DNA from: Pedobacter sp. Hv1 | GTDB lineage: Bacteria > Bacteroidota > Bacteroidia > Sphingobacteriales > Sphingobacteriaceae | Assembly (NCBI RefSeq): GCF_001412215.1 | Contig: NZ_LLWP01000009.1 | Coordinates: 248,001 to 312,000, forward strand | Direction: 5' to 3' | DNA: 64,000 nt | Shown: positions 26,698 through 35,481 of the stretch, in pieces | Layout of the letters: each line of letters begins with the position of its first letter | Position numbering within the stretch: position 1 is the stretch's first letter | Translations under genes and position numbers: made by a program | Notes under the pieces: generated by a model | Databases searched by the model: none | The model's input: the letters and a program-made list of their open reading frames with translations, nothing else | Told to the model about the DNA's origin: nothing

Positions 26698-28962
26698 ATG
26701 AAACGCTCATTCTGCCTTTTACTGTTATGTTTAGGTCTCTGCTATGTCTCAAATGCCCAAAATAAGGCAGTTATTGATAGTTTAAATAAGATCATTTCTT
26801 CAAAAACAGCAAAGGATACAACCTATATTAAGGCATTAAATGACCTGGCATGGCTTTATTCGAAAACAGATTCGGCAAAAGCAATGGGTTATGCGCTTGG
26901 CGCCAAAAATGCGGCAATGAAAAAGCAATATGTAACGGGTCTTGCAGAAGCCTATAAATCGATAGGGCATGTCAATTCTTATAAAAATCATACTGCTCTA
27001 GCCATTCAGAACTTTAATATTTCTAATGATTACTACACCAAATTAAATAACAAAAGAGAAATTGGCGGTAATTACAATAACATGGGTACCGCCTATAAAC
27101 TAGTAGGTAATTTAAACGATGCCTTGGTTTATTTTCTAAAAGCCGAAAAAATACATCGTGGTATCAATGACCTAGAGGCCCTAGGTGCAGACCTTAATAA
27201 TATTGGAACCGTTTATAATGATCTGGGTGATCTTAATAAAGCCATTGATTATTACCTGCAAGCTACAAGGATAACCGAAAAGGGCAAAATACCAAGAAAT
27301 AATGCCCAAACTTTTATCAATATTGGTAATATCCTGCGCTTGCAGAAAAACTATAAAGAGGGTGTTTTGTATTACGATAAGGCCATTAAGATTTTGATAG
27401 ATTTTAACGACCAACTGAATTTGGGCATTGCCTATATCAATTATGCAAATATTTATATCGATCAATCAGCTTATGATAAGGCCATCCACCTGATTGATCA
27501 AAGTGTAATTGCATTTACCAAAGCTAACTTTAAACGAGGCTTACAGGTCTGTTACAATAACCTGGGGGCATTGTATATTAGACAAGAAAAATATAAGGAA
27601 GCCGTTCCAATTTTAGAAAAATCCATTAAAATAGCTGAAGAATCTAAAAACTTTGCAGGACTAGCACTGGTGCAGCAGAATATTGCTTTTTCTTATACCA
27701 AGATGGGTGCATTTAAACAGGCAGAAGAGTGGTTTGACAAGGCAGAGGCAGCAGCATTGAAATACAATAAGGCAGATGTGGGTACATTTGCCGAGATCTA
27801 TAACCATCGGTCTTCTCTAGATTCTGCAATAGGCGATTTTAAACGGGCTTTTTTTAGCAGAGACCGATACCGGCTGATTAAAGATAGTTTGTTAAATGAA
27901 AAGTTGAGCAAACAGATCAATGAACTCAATACCAAGTACCAAACTGAAAAGAAACAAAACCAAATTTCTCTTTTAAGTACACAGAACCAGATTCAAGGGC
28001 TACAATTGAATAAAAGCAAGCTTGAAATTTTGAATAAGAACCTCATTTTAGATAAAAATAACCTACAGATCAATACGCAAAGTCTCTTGCTAGAAAGAAA
28101 TCGTTCTGAGCTCAATCAGAAAAAATCGGAAACGATAGTAAAAGAACAAAAAATTAAACTCCTCAATACCGAAAACGAGATCCAAAAACTAGAACTGCTT
28201 AAAAGAAATATCACCATCATCATTATTGCAGCCATACTGTTTTTCAGTATCCTTATCGGATTTCTATTTTACAATAAGTACAAGTTAAAACAAGAGGCTA
28301 GGTTACAAGGTGAGGTAATTAAACAGCAAGATTTGTCTACCCGTGCAGTTTTAAATGCGGAGGAGAATGAGCGTAAACGAATTTCAGGCGAATTGCATGA
28401 TGGTTTAGGTCAGCTATTTTCAGCGGTTAAGATGAACCTTTCGGCCCTAACCGAAAATGTTGATTTTAAAGACAAACACGGAGAAGAAATGTTTCATAAA
28501 ACCATGAGTTTGGTTGATGAGAGTTGTAAGGAAGTTCGCTTAATTTCCCATCAAATGGCGCCAAATGTTTTATTAAAATCTGGTCTTACTGCTGCGGTGA
28601 GAGATTTTATCAGTAAAATAGATGCCAGAAAATTGAAGATCAATTTAGAGACATTTGGTTTGCAGAACAGGTTAGATCAAAATATAGAAACCGTTTTATA
28701 TCGTGTAATCCAAGAAACAGTAAACAATGTCATCAAACATTCTGGAGCCAATGTCTTAGATATCCAACTCACAAAAGATGAAGAAGGGATCAATGTAATG
28801 ATAGAAGACAATGGTAAAGGCTTTGACACTTCATCTTTAGAGAAATTTGAAGGTATTGGCCTAAAGAATATTAAAAGTAGGGTTGGGTACCTCAAAGGAT
28901 CGGTAGATTTTTCTTCAAACCTTGGTTCAGGTACACTTGTGGCAATCCATATTCCTTTGTAG
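26698..28962 (+). CDS. TPR sensor histidine kinase 2 (NarL-type partner)
   Basis: A 754-residue paralog of the preceding kinase. Signal peptide (1-20, ending VSNAQ), seven or so TPR repeats (about 40-400), a longer asparagine- and glutamine-rich coiled coil (about 400-500), one transmembrane helix (about 505-525), HisKA_3 with GELHDGLGQLFSAVKMNLS (H567) and HATPase with VIQETVNNVIKHSG, IEDNGKGF and GIGLKNIKSRV. The cytoplasmic half is nearly the same as in kinase 1 while the sensor half differs, so the two probably feed one regulator with different inputs. The regulator gene follows after nine bases. Confidence 0.93.
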   Translation: MKRSFCLLLLCLGLCYVSNAQNKAVIDSLNKIISSKTAKDTTYIKALNDLAWLYSKTDSAKAMGYALGAKNAAMKKQYVTGLAEAYKSIGHVNSYKNHTALAIQNFNISNDYYTKLNNKREIGGNYNNMGTAYKLVGNLNDALVYFLKAEKIHRGINDLEALGADLNNIGTVYNDLGDLNKAIDYYLQATRITEKGKIPRNNAQTFINIGNILRLQKNYKEGVLYYDKAIKILIDFNDQLNLGIAYINYANIYIDQSAYDKAIHLIDQSVIAFTKANFKRGLQVCYNNLGALYIRQEKYKEAVPILEKSIKIAEESKNFAGLALVQQNIAFSYTKMGAFKQAEEWFDKAEAAALKYNKADVGTFAEIYNHRSSLDSAIGDFKRAFFSRDRYRLIKDSLLNEKLSKQINELNTKYQTEKKQNQISLLSTQNQIQGLQLNKSKLEILNKNLILDKNNLQINTQSLLLERNRSELNQKKSETIVKEQKIKLLNTENEIQKLELLKRNITIIIIAAILFFSILIGFLFYNKYKLKQEARLQGEVIKQQDLSTRAVLNAEENERKRISGELHDGLGQLFSAVKMNLSALTENVDFKDKHGEEMFHKTMSLVDESCKEVRLISHQMAPNVLLKSGLTAAVRDFISKIDARKLKINLETFGLQNRLDQNIETVLYRVIQETVNNVIKHSGANVLDIQLTKDEEGINVMIEDNGKGFDTSSLEKFEGIGLKNIKSRVGYLKGSVDFSSNLGSGTLVAIHIPL

Positions 28963-28971
28963 TTTAGTGAG

Positions 28972-29607
28972 ATGGAAAATGTGCCTAAAATAAATCTCTT
29001 TATTGTTGACGACCATCAATTGGTTGTAGACGGTTTAAGTTCTTTGCTCAATAACGAAGAACGATACGCATTGGTGGGGTTTTGTCATCAACCCAAAGAA
29101 GTAATGGCCATGTTAGAAGAATTGGAAGTTGATATCTTACTAACAGACATCAATATGCCAGAAATGTCTGGGGTAGAATTGACCAGAAATGTCAAGAAAA
29201 GATTCCCGAACATTAAAGTTTTGGCCCTTTCTATGTTTGGCGAACGTCAAGTGATCAAAGAAATGATAGATGCTGGTGTGTCTGGCTATATCTTAAAAAA
29301 TACAGGAAAGCAAGAGTTGATCGCCGCTTTGGATAAGCTGGCCAGTGGGCAAACTTTTTTTGGCGATGAAGTAACCCAAGAACTCATGAAGGCTTTTAAA
29401 CGCAATGAGGAAGAGTCGCATTTAACCAATCGTGAAATAGAGATTATCCGTTTGATTGAGCGTGAATTGAGCAATAAAAAAATTGCAGACCTGTTGTTCA
29501 TCAGCGAGCGTACTGTAGAAACCCACCGTAAAAATATATTCAGAAAAACGGGTACACAAAGTATCGTTGGATTGCTAAAATATGCTTACGACCATAAGAT
29601 TATTTAA
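28972..29607 (+). CDS. NarL/FixJ-family response regulator
   Basis: A 211-residue regulator. The receiver domain (about 5-120) has acidic residues D13/D14, phosphoacceptor D59 in LTDINMPEMSG and lysine in GYILKNTGK. The C-terminal LuxR-type helix-turn-helix (about 145-205) contains LTNREIEIIRLIERELSNKKIADLLFISERTVETHRKNIFRKTG. It should be activated by the two kinases upstream and bind as a dimer. Two 7-2-7 sites lie right after its stop codon, before the stand-alone HTH gene. Confidence 0.94.
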   Translation: MENVPKINLFIVDDHQLVVDGLSSLLNNEERYALVGFCHQPKEVMAMLEELEVDILLTDINMPEMSGVELTRNVKKRFPNIKVLALSMFGERQVIKEMIDAGVSGYILKNTGKQELIAALDKLASGQTFFGDEVTQELMKAFKRNEEESHLTNREIEIIRLIERELSNKKIADLLFISERTVETHRKNIFRKTGTQSIVGLLKYAYDHKII

Positions 29608-29612
29608 TGGTG

Positions 29613-29628
29613 TACCTACCAATGGGTA
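29613..29628. promoter_or_regulatory. 7-2-7 inverted repeat, distal site
   Basis: TACCTACCAATGGGTA reads as TACCTAC-CA-ATGGGTA, a 7-2-7 pattern. Its centre lies 24 bases upstream of the second site at 29637-29652, in front of the stand-alone LuxR-type gene. Confidence 0.45.
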
Positions 29629-29636
29629 GATGAATA

Positions 29637-29652
29637 TACCCTGAACTTGGTA
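29637..29652. promoter_or_regulatory. 7-2-7 inverted repeat, proximal site
   Basis: TACCCTGAACTTGGTA reads as TACCCTG-AA-CTTGGTA. Its centre (29644.5) is 38.5 bases before the end of a -7-like AATTTTTG at 29676-29683, the same distance as at kinase 2. A TTG at 29653-29655 lies 20 bases before that element. Confidence 0.5.
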
Positions 29653-29729
29653 TTGTGCCTCGTCATGTTTTTTTCAATTTTTGTTTCCATCAACAATCAT
29701 CTACAATAAGATGGACCAACACTTTGTAC

Positions 29730-29951
29730 ATGAAGAATAATACAATAAGAGTTATTGATGTTTTAAGTAGACGAGAGGTGGAGATTATTAAGCTCATTAC
29801 CCAAGAGTATAGTAATGAGGAAATAGCTGCTCATTTGGCCATTAGTAGGCGTACCGTAGAAACGCATCGAAAAAATATTTTTAAGAAAACAAAAGTAAAA
29901 AGCATTGTTGGATTAGTGTTGTTGGCCATTAAAAGCAAGTTAGTTTCTTAA
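29730..29951 (+). CDS. Stand-alone LuxR-type helix-turn-helix protein
   Basis: About 73 residues from the ATG at 29730, consisting of little more than a LuxR/NarL DNA-binding domain: VLSRREVEIIKLITQEYSNEEIAAHLAISRRTVETHRKNIFKKTKVKSIVGLV. It matches the C-terminal domain of the upstream response regulator closely but has no receiver. It may compete with or replace the regulator at its sites. A GTG at 29655 would add 25 residues of no recognisable fold, overlapping the putative promoter, so I reject it. Confidence 0.8.
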   Translation: MKNNTIRVIDVLSRREVEIIKLITQEYSNEEIAAHLAISRRTVETHRKNIFKKTKVKSIVGLVLLAIKSKLVS

Positions 29952-29979
29952 TTTAAAGTATTATATTTATAAACTTTAC

Positions 29980-30014
29980 AAAAAAGATACACTTAAAAGC
30001 TGTATCTTTTTTGT
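29980..30014 (+). terminator. Intrinsic terminator after the stand-alone HTH gene
   Basis: AAAAAGATACA (29981-29991) pairs with TGTATCTTTTT (30001-30011) around a nine-base loop, running into a T tract. Confidence 0.85.
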
Positions 30015-30058
30015 TTATTTAAGAAATTGGTATCATATTGGATGCTGATTTACACGAA

Positions 30059-32290
30059 ATGGATTTTAAACTGTTTAAAGAGATGTTGAGAAGAATATTA
30101 ATGATAACATTCACTGCCGCAGCGTTGGCATGTAGTGCTTCACCAAAGGCCCAAAAAATGGTTGATGGTGTACAGAATATCAAACCAGATGAGCAACAAA
30201 GCTTGGTTTGTAGAGAGGTTGTTCAACTGATAGAGAATTATAATTACAAAAAGATAAAACTAAACGACTCGATCTCATCTGTCATTTTCGACAGGTACAT
30301 TAAAGCATTAGATCCATCAAGATATTATTTTTTGGCTAGCGATATTAAAGAATTTGAAAAATATAGAAATACGTTAGATGACGATTTCAGAATTGGAGAC
30401 TTATCTGCACCATTCTATATCTTTAATGTTTATTTAAAAAGATACAATGAGCGTGTGAATTTTTCATTGGCTCAGATTAAAGAAAAGTATGATTTTAATC
30501 AAAATGACACTTATACCTATGATAGAGAGAAAATGCCGTGGCTAGCTACTAGTACCGCATTAGATGATGTTTGGAAAAAAAGGGTGAAATACGAGTTGGT
30601 AAACCTAAAAATTGCAGGTACAGATCAAGCAAAAAATATCGAAACATTGACTAAACGTTATGAGAACTTAAAATCTCAAGCTGCGAAATTCAATAATCAG
30701 GATGTATTTCAGATCTTAATGGATTCATTTACTGAAGCCATTGATCCACATACCAATTATTTTAATCCTAGAAATGCAGAAACATTTAACCAAGAAATGT
30801 CACGTTCTATTGAAGGGATCGGGGCAACTTTACAGTTAGAAAATGAGGTAACTAAAATTGTATCGGTAGTACCAGGCGGACCTGCCTTTAAAAGCAAACA
30901 AATTAATGCTGGCGATAGAATTGTTGCGGTAGCACAAGGAGTAAACGGAGAATTTGAAGACATTATTGGTTGGAGAATTGATAACGCCGTAGCTAAAATC
31001 AAAGGACCAAAAGGTACAACTGTAAGATTGAAAGTTATTCCGGTAGGACAAGAGCTTTCTTCTAAACCAGTGGTAATTACACTGGTAAGAGAGAAAGTAA
31101 TTTTAGCAGATCAGTCTGCTAAAAAATCTGTTAAAACGATCCAATCTGATGGTAAACCATTTAAAATTGGGATCATAGATGTACCAGCATTCTACGCAGA
31201 TTTTAAAGCTGCAAACGCAGGAGATCCTAATTATAAAAGCACCACACGTGATGTGCGTTTATTAATCGATACCTTAAAAAATATTGATAAAGTAGACGCC
31301 ATTGTAATGGACTTACGTGCAAACGGAGGTGGATCATTGGTGGAAGCTATTGACCTAACAGGTTTATTTATTGATAAAGGACCAGTTGTACAGGTAAAAG
31401 ATTTAAGAGGTTCTGTTGAAGTTGATGAAGATAAAAATGCAGGTGTTGCATGGTCTGGCCCATTTGGGGTAATGATTGATCGTTTAAGTGCATCAGCATC
31501 TGAGATTTTTGCTGGAGCGATACAAGACTATGGTAGAGGTGTGGTAATGGGTACACAAAGTTATGGTAAAGGAACAGTACAGTCTTCTATCGATTTAAAT
31601 AGACTGGTAGAGCCTTCGTTATTACAGAAAATGGCTGCGGTGTTCAAAAAATCACAGCCAGATAACCAACCAGGTGCAAAACAAGGAGCCCCTGCTTCTT
31701 CGAGTTCAATTGTTGTGGATAAAGATGGCACGCCTCAATTGGGTGTAATCAATTTAACCATGGGTAAATTTTATCGTATCAACGGTAACAGTACACAACA
31801 CAAAGGTGTTATTCCTGATTTTAACTTCCCATCAATTTATCCATTAGATAAAATTGGCGAAGATACAGAACCATCTGCGCTACCATTTGATATGGTGAAA
31901 CCTTCTAACTTTAAATTGGTTGCAGATTTAAGCGATGTAAAAATGAAGTTGTTAAAGCTACACAACGAAAGAATGCAAAACTCTGTAGCTTATAAAATAT
32001 TACAAGAAGATATTGCAGACTCTAAGAAACGTGATGGAGAAACATCTATTTCGCTGAATGAGGCAAAATTGAAAGCAGAGCGTGATCAACTGGAAACAAA
32101 ATCATTAGCTCGTTTAAATCAATTGAGGGTATCTAGAGGTTTAGCTCCAGTTAAAAAAGGAGATAAAACAACCAAAGATGAGGCTTTTGATTTTGTACAA
32201 GATGAAAGCTTGAAGATTATGGTTGATTTAATGAAGTTGACCAATGTTGATGGAAAATTAACCAATGTAATTCCTCCATTTAATAAATAA
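30059..32290 (+). CDS. prc: Carboxy-terminal processing (tail-specific) protease
   Basis: About 743 residues (735 if translation starts at the ATG at 30083, which places a lipoprotein-like signal FTAAALACS right at the N-terminus). A PDZ domain (about 240-320, GIGATLQLENEVTKIVSVVPGGPAFKS) is inserted before the S41 catalytic core with the serine in SASASEIFAGAIQDYG and the general-base lysine in SYGKGTVQ. A C-terminal DUF3340-like helical part follows (about 620-740). It trims or degrades periplasmic and tagged proteins. Its length and order match Prc of E. coli. The choice between 30059 and 30083 is open. Confidence 0.93.
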   Translation: MDFKLFKEMLRRILMITFTAAALACSASPKAQKMVDGVQNIKPDEQQSLVCREVVQLIENYNYKKIKLNDSISSVIFDRYIKALDPSRYYFLASDIKEFEKYRNTLDDDFRIGDLSAPFYIFNVYLKRYNERVNFSLAQIKEKYDFNQNDTYTYDREKMPWLATSTALDDVWKKRVKYELVNLKIAGTDQAKNIETLTKRYENLKSQAAKFNNQDVFQILMDSFTEAIDPHTNYFNPRNAETFNQEMSRSIEGIGATLQLENEVTKIVSVVPGGPAFKSKQINAGDRIVAVAQGVNGEFEDIIGWRIDNAVAKIKGPKGTTVRLKVIPVGQELSSKPVVITLVREKVILADQSAKKSVKTIQSDGKPFKIGIIDVPAFYADFKAANAGDPNYKSTTRDVRLLIDTLKNIDKVDAIVMDLRANGGGSLVEAIDLTGLFIDKGPVVQVKDLRGSVEVDEDKNAGVAWSGPFGVMIDRLSASASEIFAGAIQDYGRGVVMGTQSYGKGTVQSSIDLNRLVEPSLLQKMAAVFKKSQPDNQPGAKQGAPASSSSIVVDKDGTPQLGVINLTMGKFYRINGNSTQHKGVIPDFNFPSIYPLDKIGEDTEPSALPFDMVKPSNFKLVADLSDVKMKLLKLHNERMQNSVAYKILQEDIADSKKRDGETSISLNEAKLKAERDQLETKSLARLNQLRVSRGLAPVKKGDKTTKDEAFDFVQDESLKIMVDLMKLTNVDGKLTNVIPPFNK

Positions 32291-32309
32291 GCTCAATTAT
32301 AAAACATAA

Positions 32310-32343
32310 AAAAAGTCCAGACACTTAGTGCTGGACTTTTTTT
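32310..32343. terminator. Bidirectional terminator between prc and the SPFH gene
   Basis: AAAAAGTCCAG (32310-32320) pairs with CTGGACTTTTT (32331-32341), with an inner CAC/GTG pair in the loop. T runs occur on both strands. Confidence 0.88.
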
Positions 32344-32361
32344 ATGGAATATTTATTTATT

Positions 32362-33285
32362 CTATTTCTTTTCTTTAGCCATTTGCATAGACATCATCTC
32401 TTTCATGGTTTTATTCATACCTTCTGTAGAGCCATCTAAGAAAATCACATTGCCATCGCTATTCTCGGCAAAATGTTTAATAGACTCAGTCCACATGGTG
32501 AATAAAATAACAGAGATATCTAAATTGGCCTGCTCCATTTCCTGGGCAGCTTTTGTCATACCATGCGCTACTTCAGCACGGAACAAAGCAATACCCTGTC
32601 CACGCAATTGAGCAGCTTCACGCTCTGCAGCAGCAGCAATTTTAATGGCATTACCATCAGCCTCTGCCCCTTTTGTTTTGGTAATTAATAAAGCTTGGCC
32701 TTCGTTTTCTGCAGCAGCTTTTAAGTTATTAGAAGCAACTACCCTGCTCATGGAGCGCATAATTTCTTCATCAAAAGTGATATCGTTCAATTGAAGATCT
32801 TGTAAGTGGTAACCCCAGCTTTCCAATACCTGATCGATCTGGTGTTTCACATGGTCTACAATTTCATTTCTTTGGGCCAATACATTCGCTTGCTTTTGTG
32901 TAGCTACATAAGCCCTAATCGAGCCTTCAATGGTACGAATTAAAGCCTGCATCAAATTGTTGGCATCAACAAATTTAAAGGCAACATTTTTAATGGTCTC
33001 TTCATCGTGGTTTAAAACAGAATAAAGTAACATCGCCTTAAAATAAACATTGGCCTGATCATGTGTTACTGCTTGGAATGAAAGTTCTACAGAACGATTT
33101 TGGATAGAAATCCTAGAGTGGATCTGCTCTATCAAAGGGATTTTTAAACTTAAACCCGGACTGAGCTGTCTGCGGTATTTGCCAAATATGGTAATTACTG
33201 CAATTGTACCCTGTTTTACAGTTACAAAAGAGCTAAGTAGGACAATCAGTCCAAAAAAAAGGAAGACATAAGGAACGTAAATCAT
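32362..33285 (-). CDS. SPFH/Band 7 (stomatin-like) membrane protein
   Basis: A 307-residue protein with one N-terminal transmembrane helix (about 3-21), a Band 7 domain (about 22-190, GTIAVITIFGKYRRQLSPGLSLKIPLIEQ) and an alanine- and glutamate-rich coiled coil (about 190-260, AAAEREAAQLRGQGIALFRAEVAHG) typical of oligomerising SPFH proteins. Members form ring-like scaffolds in membrane microdomains. There is no NfeD partner next to it, so a role with protease or lipid domains is not indicated by context. Confidence 0.9.
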   Translation of the reverse strand: MIYVPYVFLFFGLIVLLSSFVTVKQGTIAVITIFGKYRRQLSPGLSLKIPLIEQIHSRISIQNRSVELSFQAVTHDQANVYFKAMLLYSVLNHDEETIKNVAFKFVDANNLMQALIRTIEGSIRAYVATQKQANVLAQRNEIVDHVKHQIDQVLESWGYHLQDLQLNDITFDEEIMRSMSRVVASNNLKAAAENEGQALLITKTKGAEADGNAIKIAAAAEREAAQLRGQGIALFRAEVAHGMTKAAQEMEQANLDISVILFTMWTESIKHFAENSDGNVIFLDGSTEGMNKTMKEMMSMQMAKEKK

Positions 33286-33378
33286 GGTTTCATTTTGTTA
33301 AATTCTAATCAATATTACTAATAAATTGATTTTCTATGTAGCTTTATTTTAAATATTTTATTTTTTAATCAAACATGT

Positions 33379-35412
33379 ATGAAACTAAAATTTGGTTTAC
33401 CATTAATTGGCATGGCTTTAATTATAGCCTGTCAAAGTAAAAACACCAGTACCGAAAAACGGACAGTGTTTCTTGATACTGCCGGAATGGATACTTCGGT
33501 TAATCCTGGAGACAATTTCTTTATGTATGCAAATGGGAAGTGGATGAAGAATACGGTTATTCCCGACGATCAGAGTGGTTGGGGCAGCTTTTATACATTA
33601 TATGAAGACAATCTTAAAAAGTTGAAAGGGATTGTAGAAGAAGCAGAGAAAGAAAATGCAGCTAAAGGGAGTATCAAACAAAAAGTTGGCGATTATTACG
33701 CCAGCGGAATGGATACCGTTACGATAGAAAAATTAGGAGCCGAACCACTTAAACCTGTTCTGGCTAAGATAGATGCCGCAAAAGACTATAAAGAATTGGT
33801 TAGTTTATTGGCCGAGCTATCTAAAACAGATGAAGCAGGTCTATTAGGCATGGGCGTTGGTGCAGACGAGAAAAATAGCACTAAAAATATAGCTTCCTTC
33901 TATCAATCAGGCTTATCATTGCCAGAAAAGGATTATTATTTTAAAACAGATAGTACCACTAAAGTGGCGAGAGCGGGTTTTGTTACCTATGCGGCCAAAC
34001 TATTTAATTTAACAGGTGTGGATGCGGCAACAGCTACTAAAAATGCAAACGACATATTGGCTTTGGAAACGGAAATTGCCAAATCGCATCGTAGCCCAGA
34101 GGAGCTAAGAGACCCACAAAAGAACTACAATAAAATGAGCGTTGCACAATTGGAACAGTTGGCGCCAAACCTTGGTGTTGCTGCACTTTTTGCAACAATG
34201 AAAGTCAAAACAGACAGTGTAAATGTGGGGCAACCTACCTATTTCAAAGCATTGAGTACTTTGTTGGCAAGTCAGCCGATAGCCGTTTGGAAAACGAAGT
34301 TCAAGTACGATTACATGGCTAGAAATGCAGGTTTTTTAAGTAAATCGTTTGTAGATGCCTCTTTCAATTTCAATAAGATCTTTAATGGGCAGAAGAAACA
34401 GTCTGAAAGATGGAAAAAATTGATCAATGGAATAGATGGAAATTTGGGCGATCTTTTAGGGCAGCTTTATGTAGAAAAATATTTTACTCCAGAAGCTAAG
34501 AAACGTATGGACGAATTGGTAAATAACCTACAAAAGGTATTTGCTACACGCATTGCGAAGTTAGATTGGATGAGTGCCGAAACAAAAACAAAGGCTACAG
34601 AAAAACTAAATATCTTCTTAAAGAAAATAGGCTATACTACAAAATGGAAGAATTTTGATGATGTAACCATTAGCAAAGGCGATTACCTAGGCAATGCCCG
34701 TAACGCAAGAATGCACGGTTATAACGAAATGATTGGGAAAATTGGTAAACCTGTTGATAAAACAGAATGGGTAATGACCCCGCCAACGGTAAATGCGTAT
34801 TACAATCCCACATTTAATGAAATTGTGTTCCCTGCCGGAATTTTGCAGTTCCCATTTTTTGATGCCAATGCTGATGATGCCATTAACTATGGTGCAATTG
34901 GTGCGGTAATAGGTCACGAAATGACCCATGGATTTGATGACCAAGGACGTCAATATGATGCCGCAGGAAACATGAAAGATTGGTGGACAAAAGCCGATGC
35001 CGATCAGTTTAAAACCAAAGCAGACAAAGTTGCTGCCATGTATAGCGGGTTTACTTTGTTAGACAATCAACATGTAAATGGCAATTTAACCTTGGGAGAG
35101 AACTTGGCTGATATTGGTGGTTTAGCTATCGCTTACGATGCCTTTAAACTAACCGAACAAGGTAAAGAAGCCGCCAAGAAAATAGATGGTTTTACACCAG
35201 ACCAAAGATTCTTCTTGGCCTTTGCTCAAGTATGGAGAATTAAAGATAGAGACGAAAATATGCGTGTTCGTATCAAAACAGATCCACACTCGCCAGAAAT
35301 GTTTAGGGTAAATGGGCCTGTGTATAGCATGGAAGCATTTTACAAAGCATTCAATGTTCCTGCTACAGCTAAAATGTACATTGCCCCAGCAAATAGGTTA
35401 GGGGTTTGGTAA
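33379..35412 (+). CDS. M13 (neprilysin-like) metallopeptidase, lipoprotein
   Basis: A 677-residue PepO/neprilysin family zinc peptidase. SPII signal ends LIIACQ (C18). The peptidase domain has HEMTH (H513, E514, H517), the downstream third ligand E574 in ENLADIGGLA, and the NAYYNP substrate-binding motif. Its length and helical N-terminal half (about 40-400) are normal for the family. It cleaves peptides, probably in the periplasm or on the surface, anchored by lipid. It stands alone between divergent and convergent neighbours. Confidence 0.94.
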   Translation: MKLKFGLPLIGMALIIACQSKNTSTEKRTVFLDTAGMDTSVNPGDNFFMYANGKWMKNTVIPDDQSGWGSFYTLYEDNLKKLKGIVEEAEKENAAKGSIKQKVGDYYASGMDTVTIEKLGAEPLKPVLAKIDAAKDYKELVSLLAELSKTDEAGLLGMGVGADEKNSTKNIASFYQSGLSLPEKDYYFKTDSTTKVARAGFVTYAAKLFNLTGVDAATATKNANDILALETEIAKSHRSPEELRDPQKNYNKMSVAQLEQLAPNLGVAALFATMKVKTDSVNVGQPTYFKALSTLLASQPIAVWKTKFKYDYMARNAGFLSKSFVDASFNFNKIFNGQKKQSERWKKLINGIDGNLGDLLGQLYVEKYFTPEAKKRMDELVNNLQKVFATRIAKLDWMSAETKTKATEKLNIFLKKIGYTTKWKNFDDVTISKGDYLGNARNARMHGYNEMIGKIGKPVDKTEWVMTPPTVNAYYNPTFNEIVFPAGILQFPFFDANADDAINYGAIGAVIGHEMTHGFDDQGRQYDAAGNMKDWWTKADADQFKTKADKVAAMYSGFTLLDNQHVNGNLTLGENLADIGGLAIAYDAFKLTEQGKEAAKKIDGFTPDQRFFLAFAQVWRIKDRDENMRVRIKTDPHSPEMFRVNGPVYSMEAFYKAFNVPATAKMYIAPANRLGVW

Positions 35413-35441
35413 TTGAAGTTAAAAGATAAATAAAGAATAAG

Positions 35442-35475
35442 AAGCGGCATCCTTAATTTGGTGCCGCTTTTTTAA
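35442..35475. terminator. Terminator between the M13 peptidase and the CapA-like gene
   Basis: AAGCGGCA (35442-35449) pairs with TGCCGCTT (35462-35469), followed by a T run on the plus strand. Confidence 0.85.
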
Positions 35476-35481
35476 TAAGAT

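Noticed and set aside
29655-29729. GTG start adding 25 residues to the stand-alone HTH protein
   Set aside because: The extra part overlaps the likely promoter and has no fold-like pattern; homology starts after the ATG at 29730.
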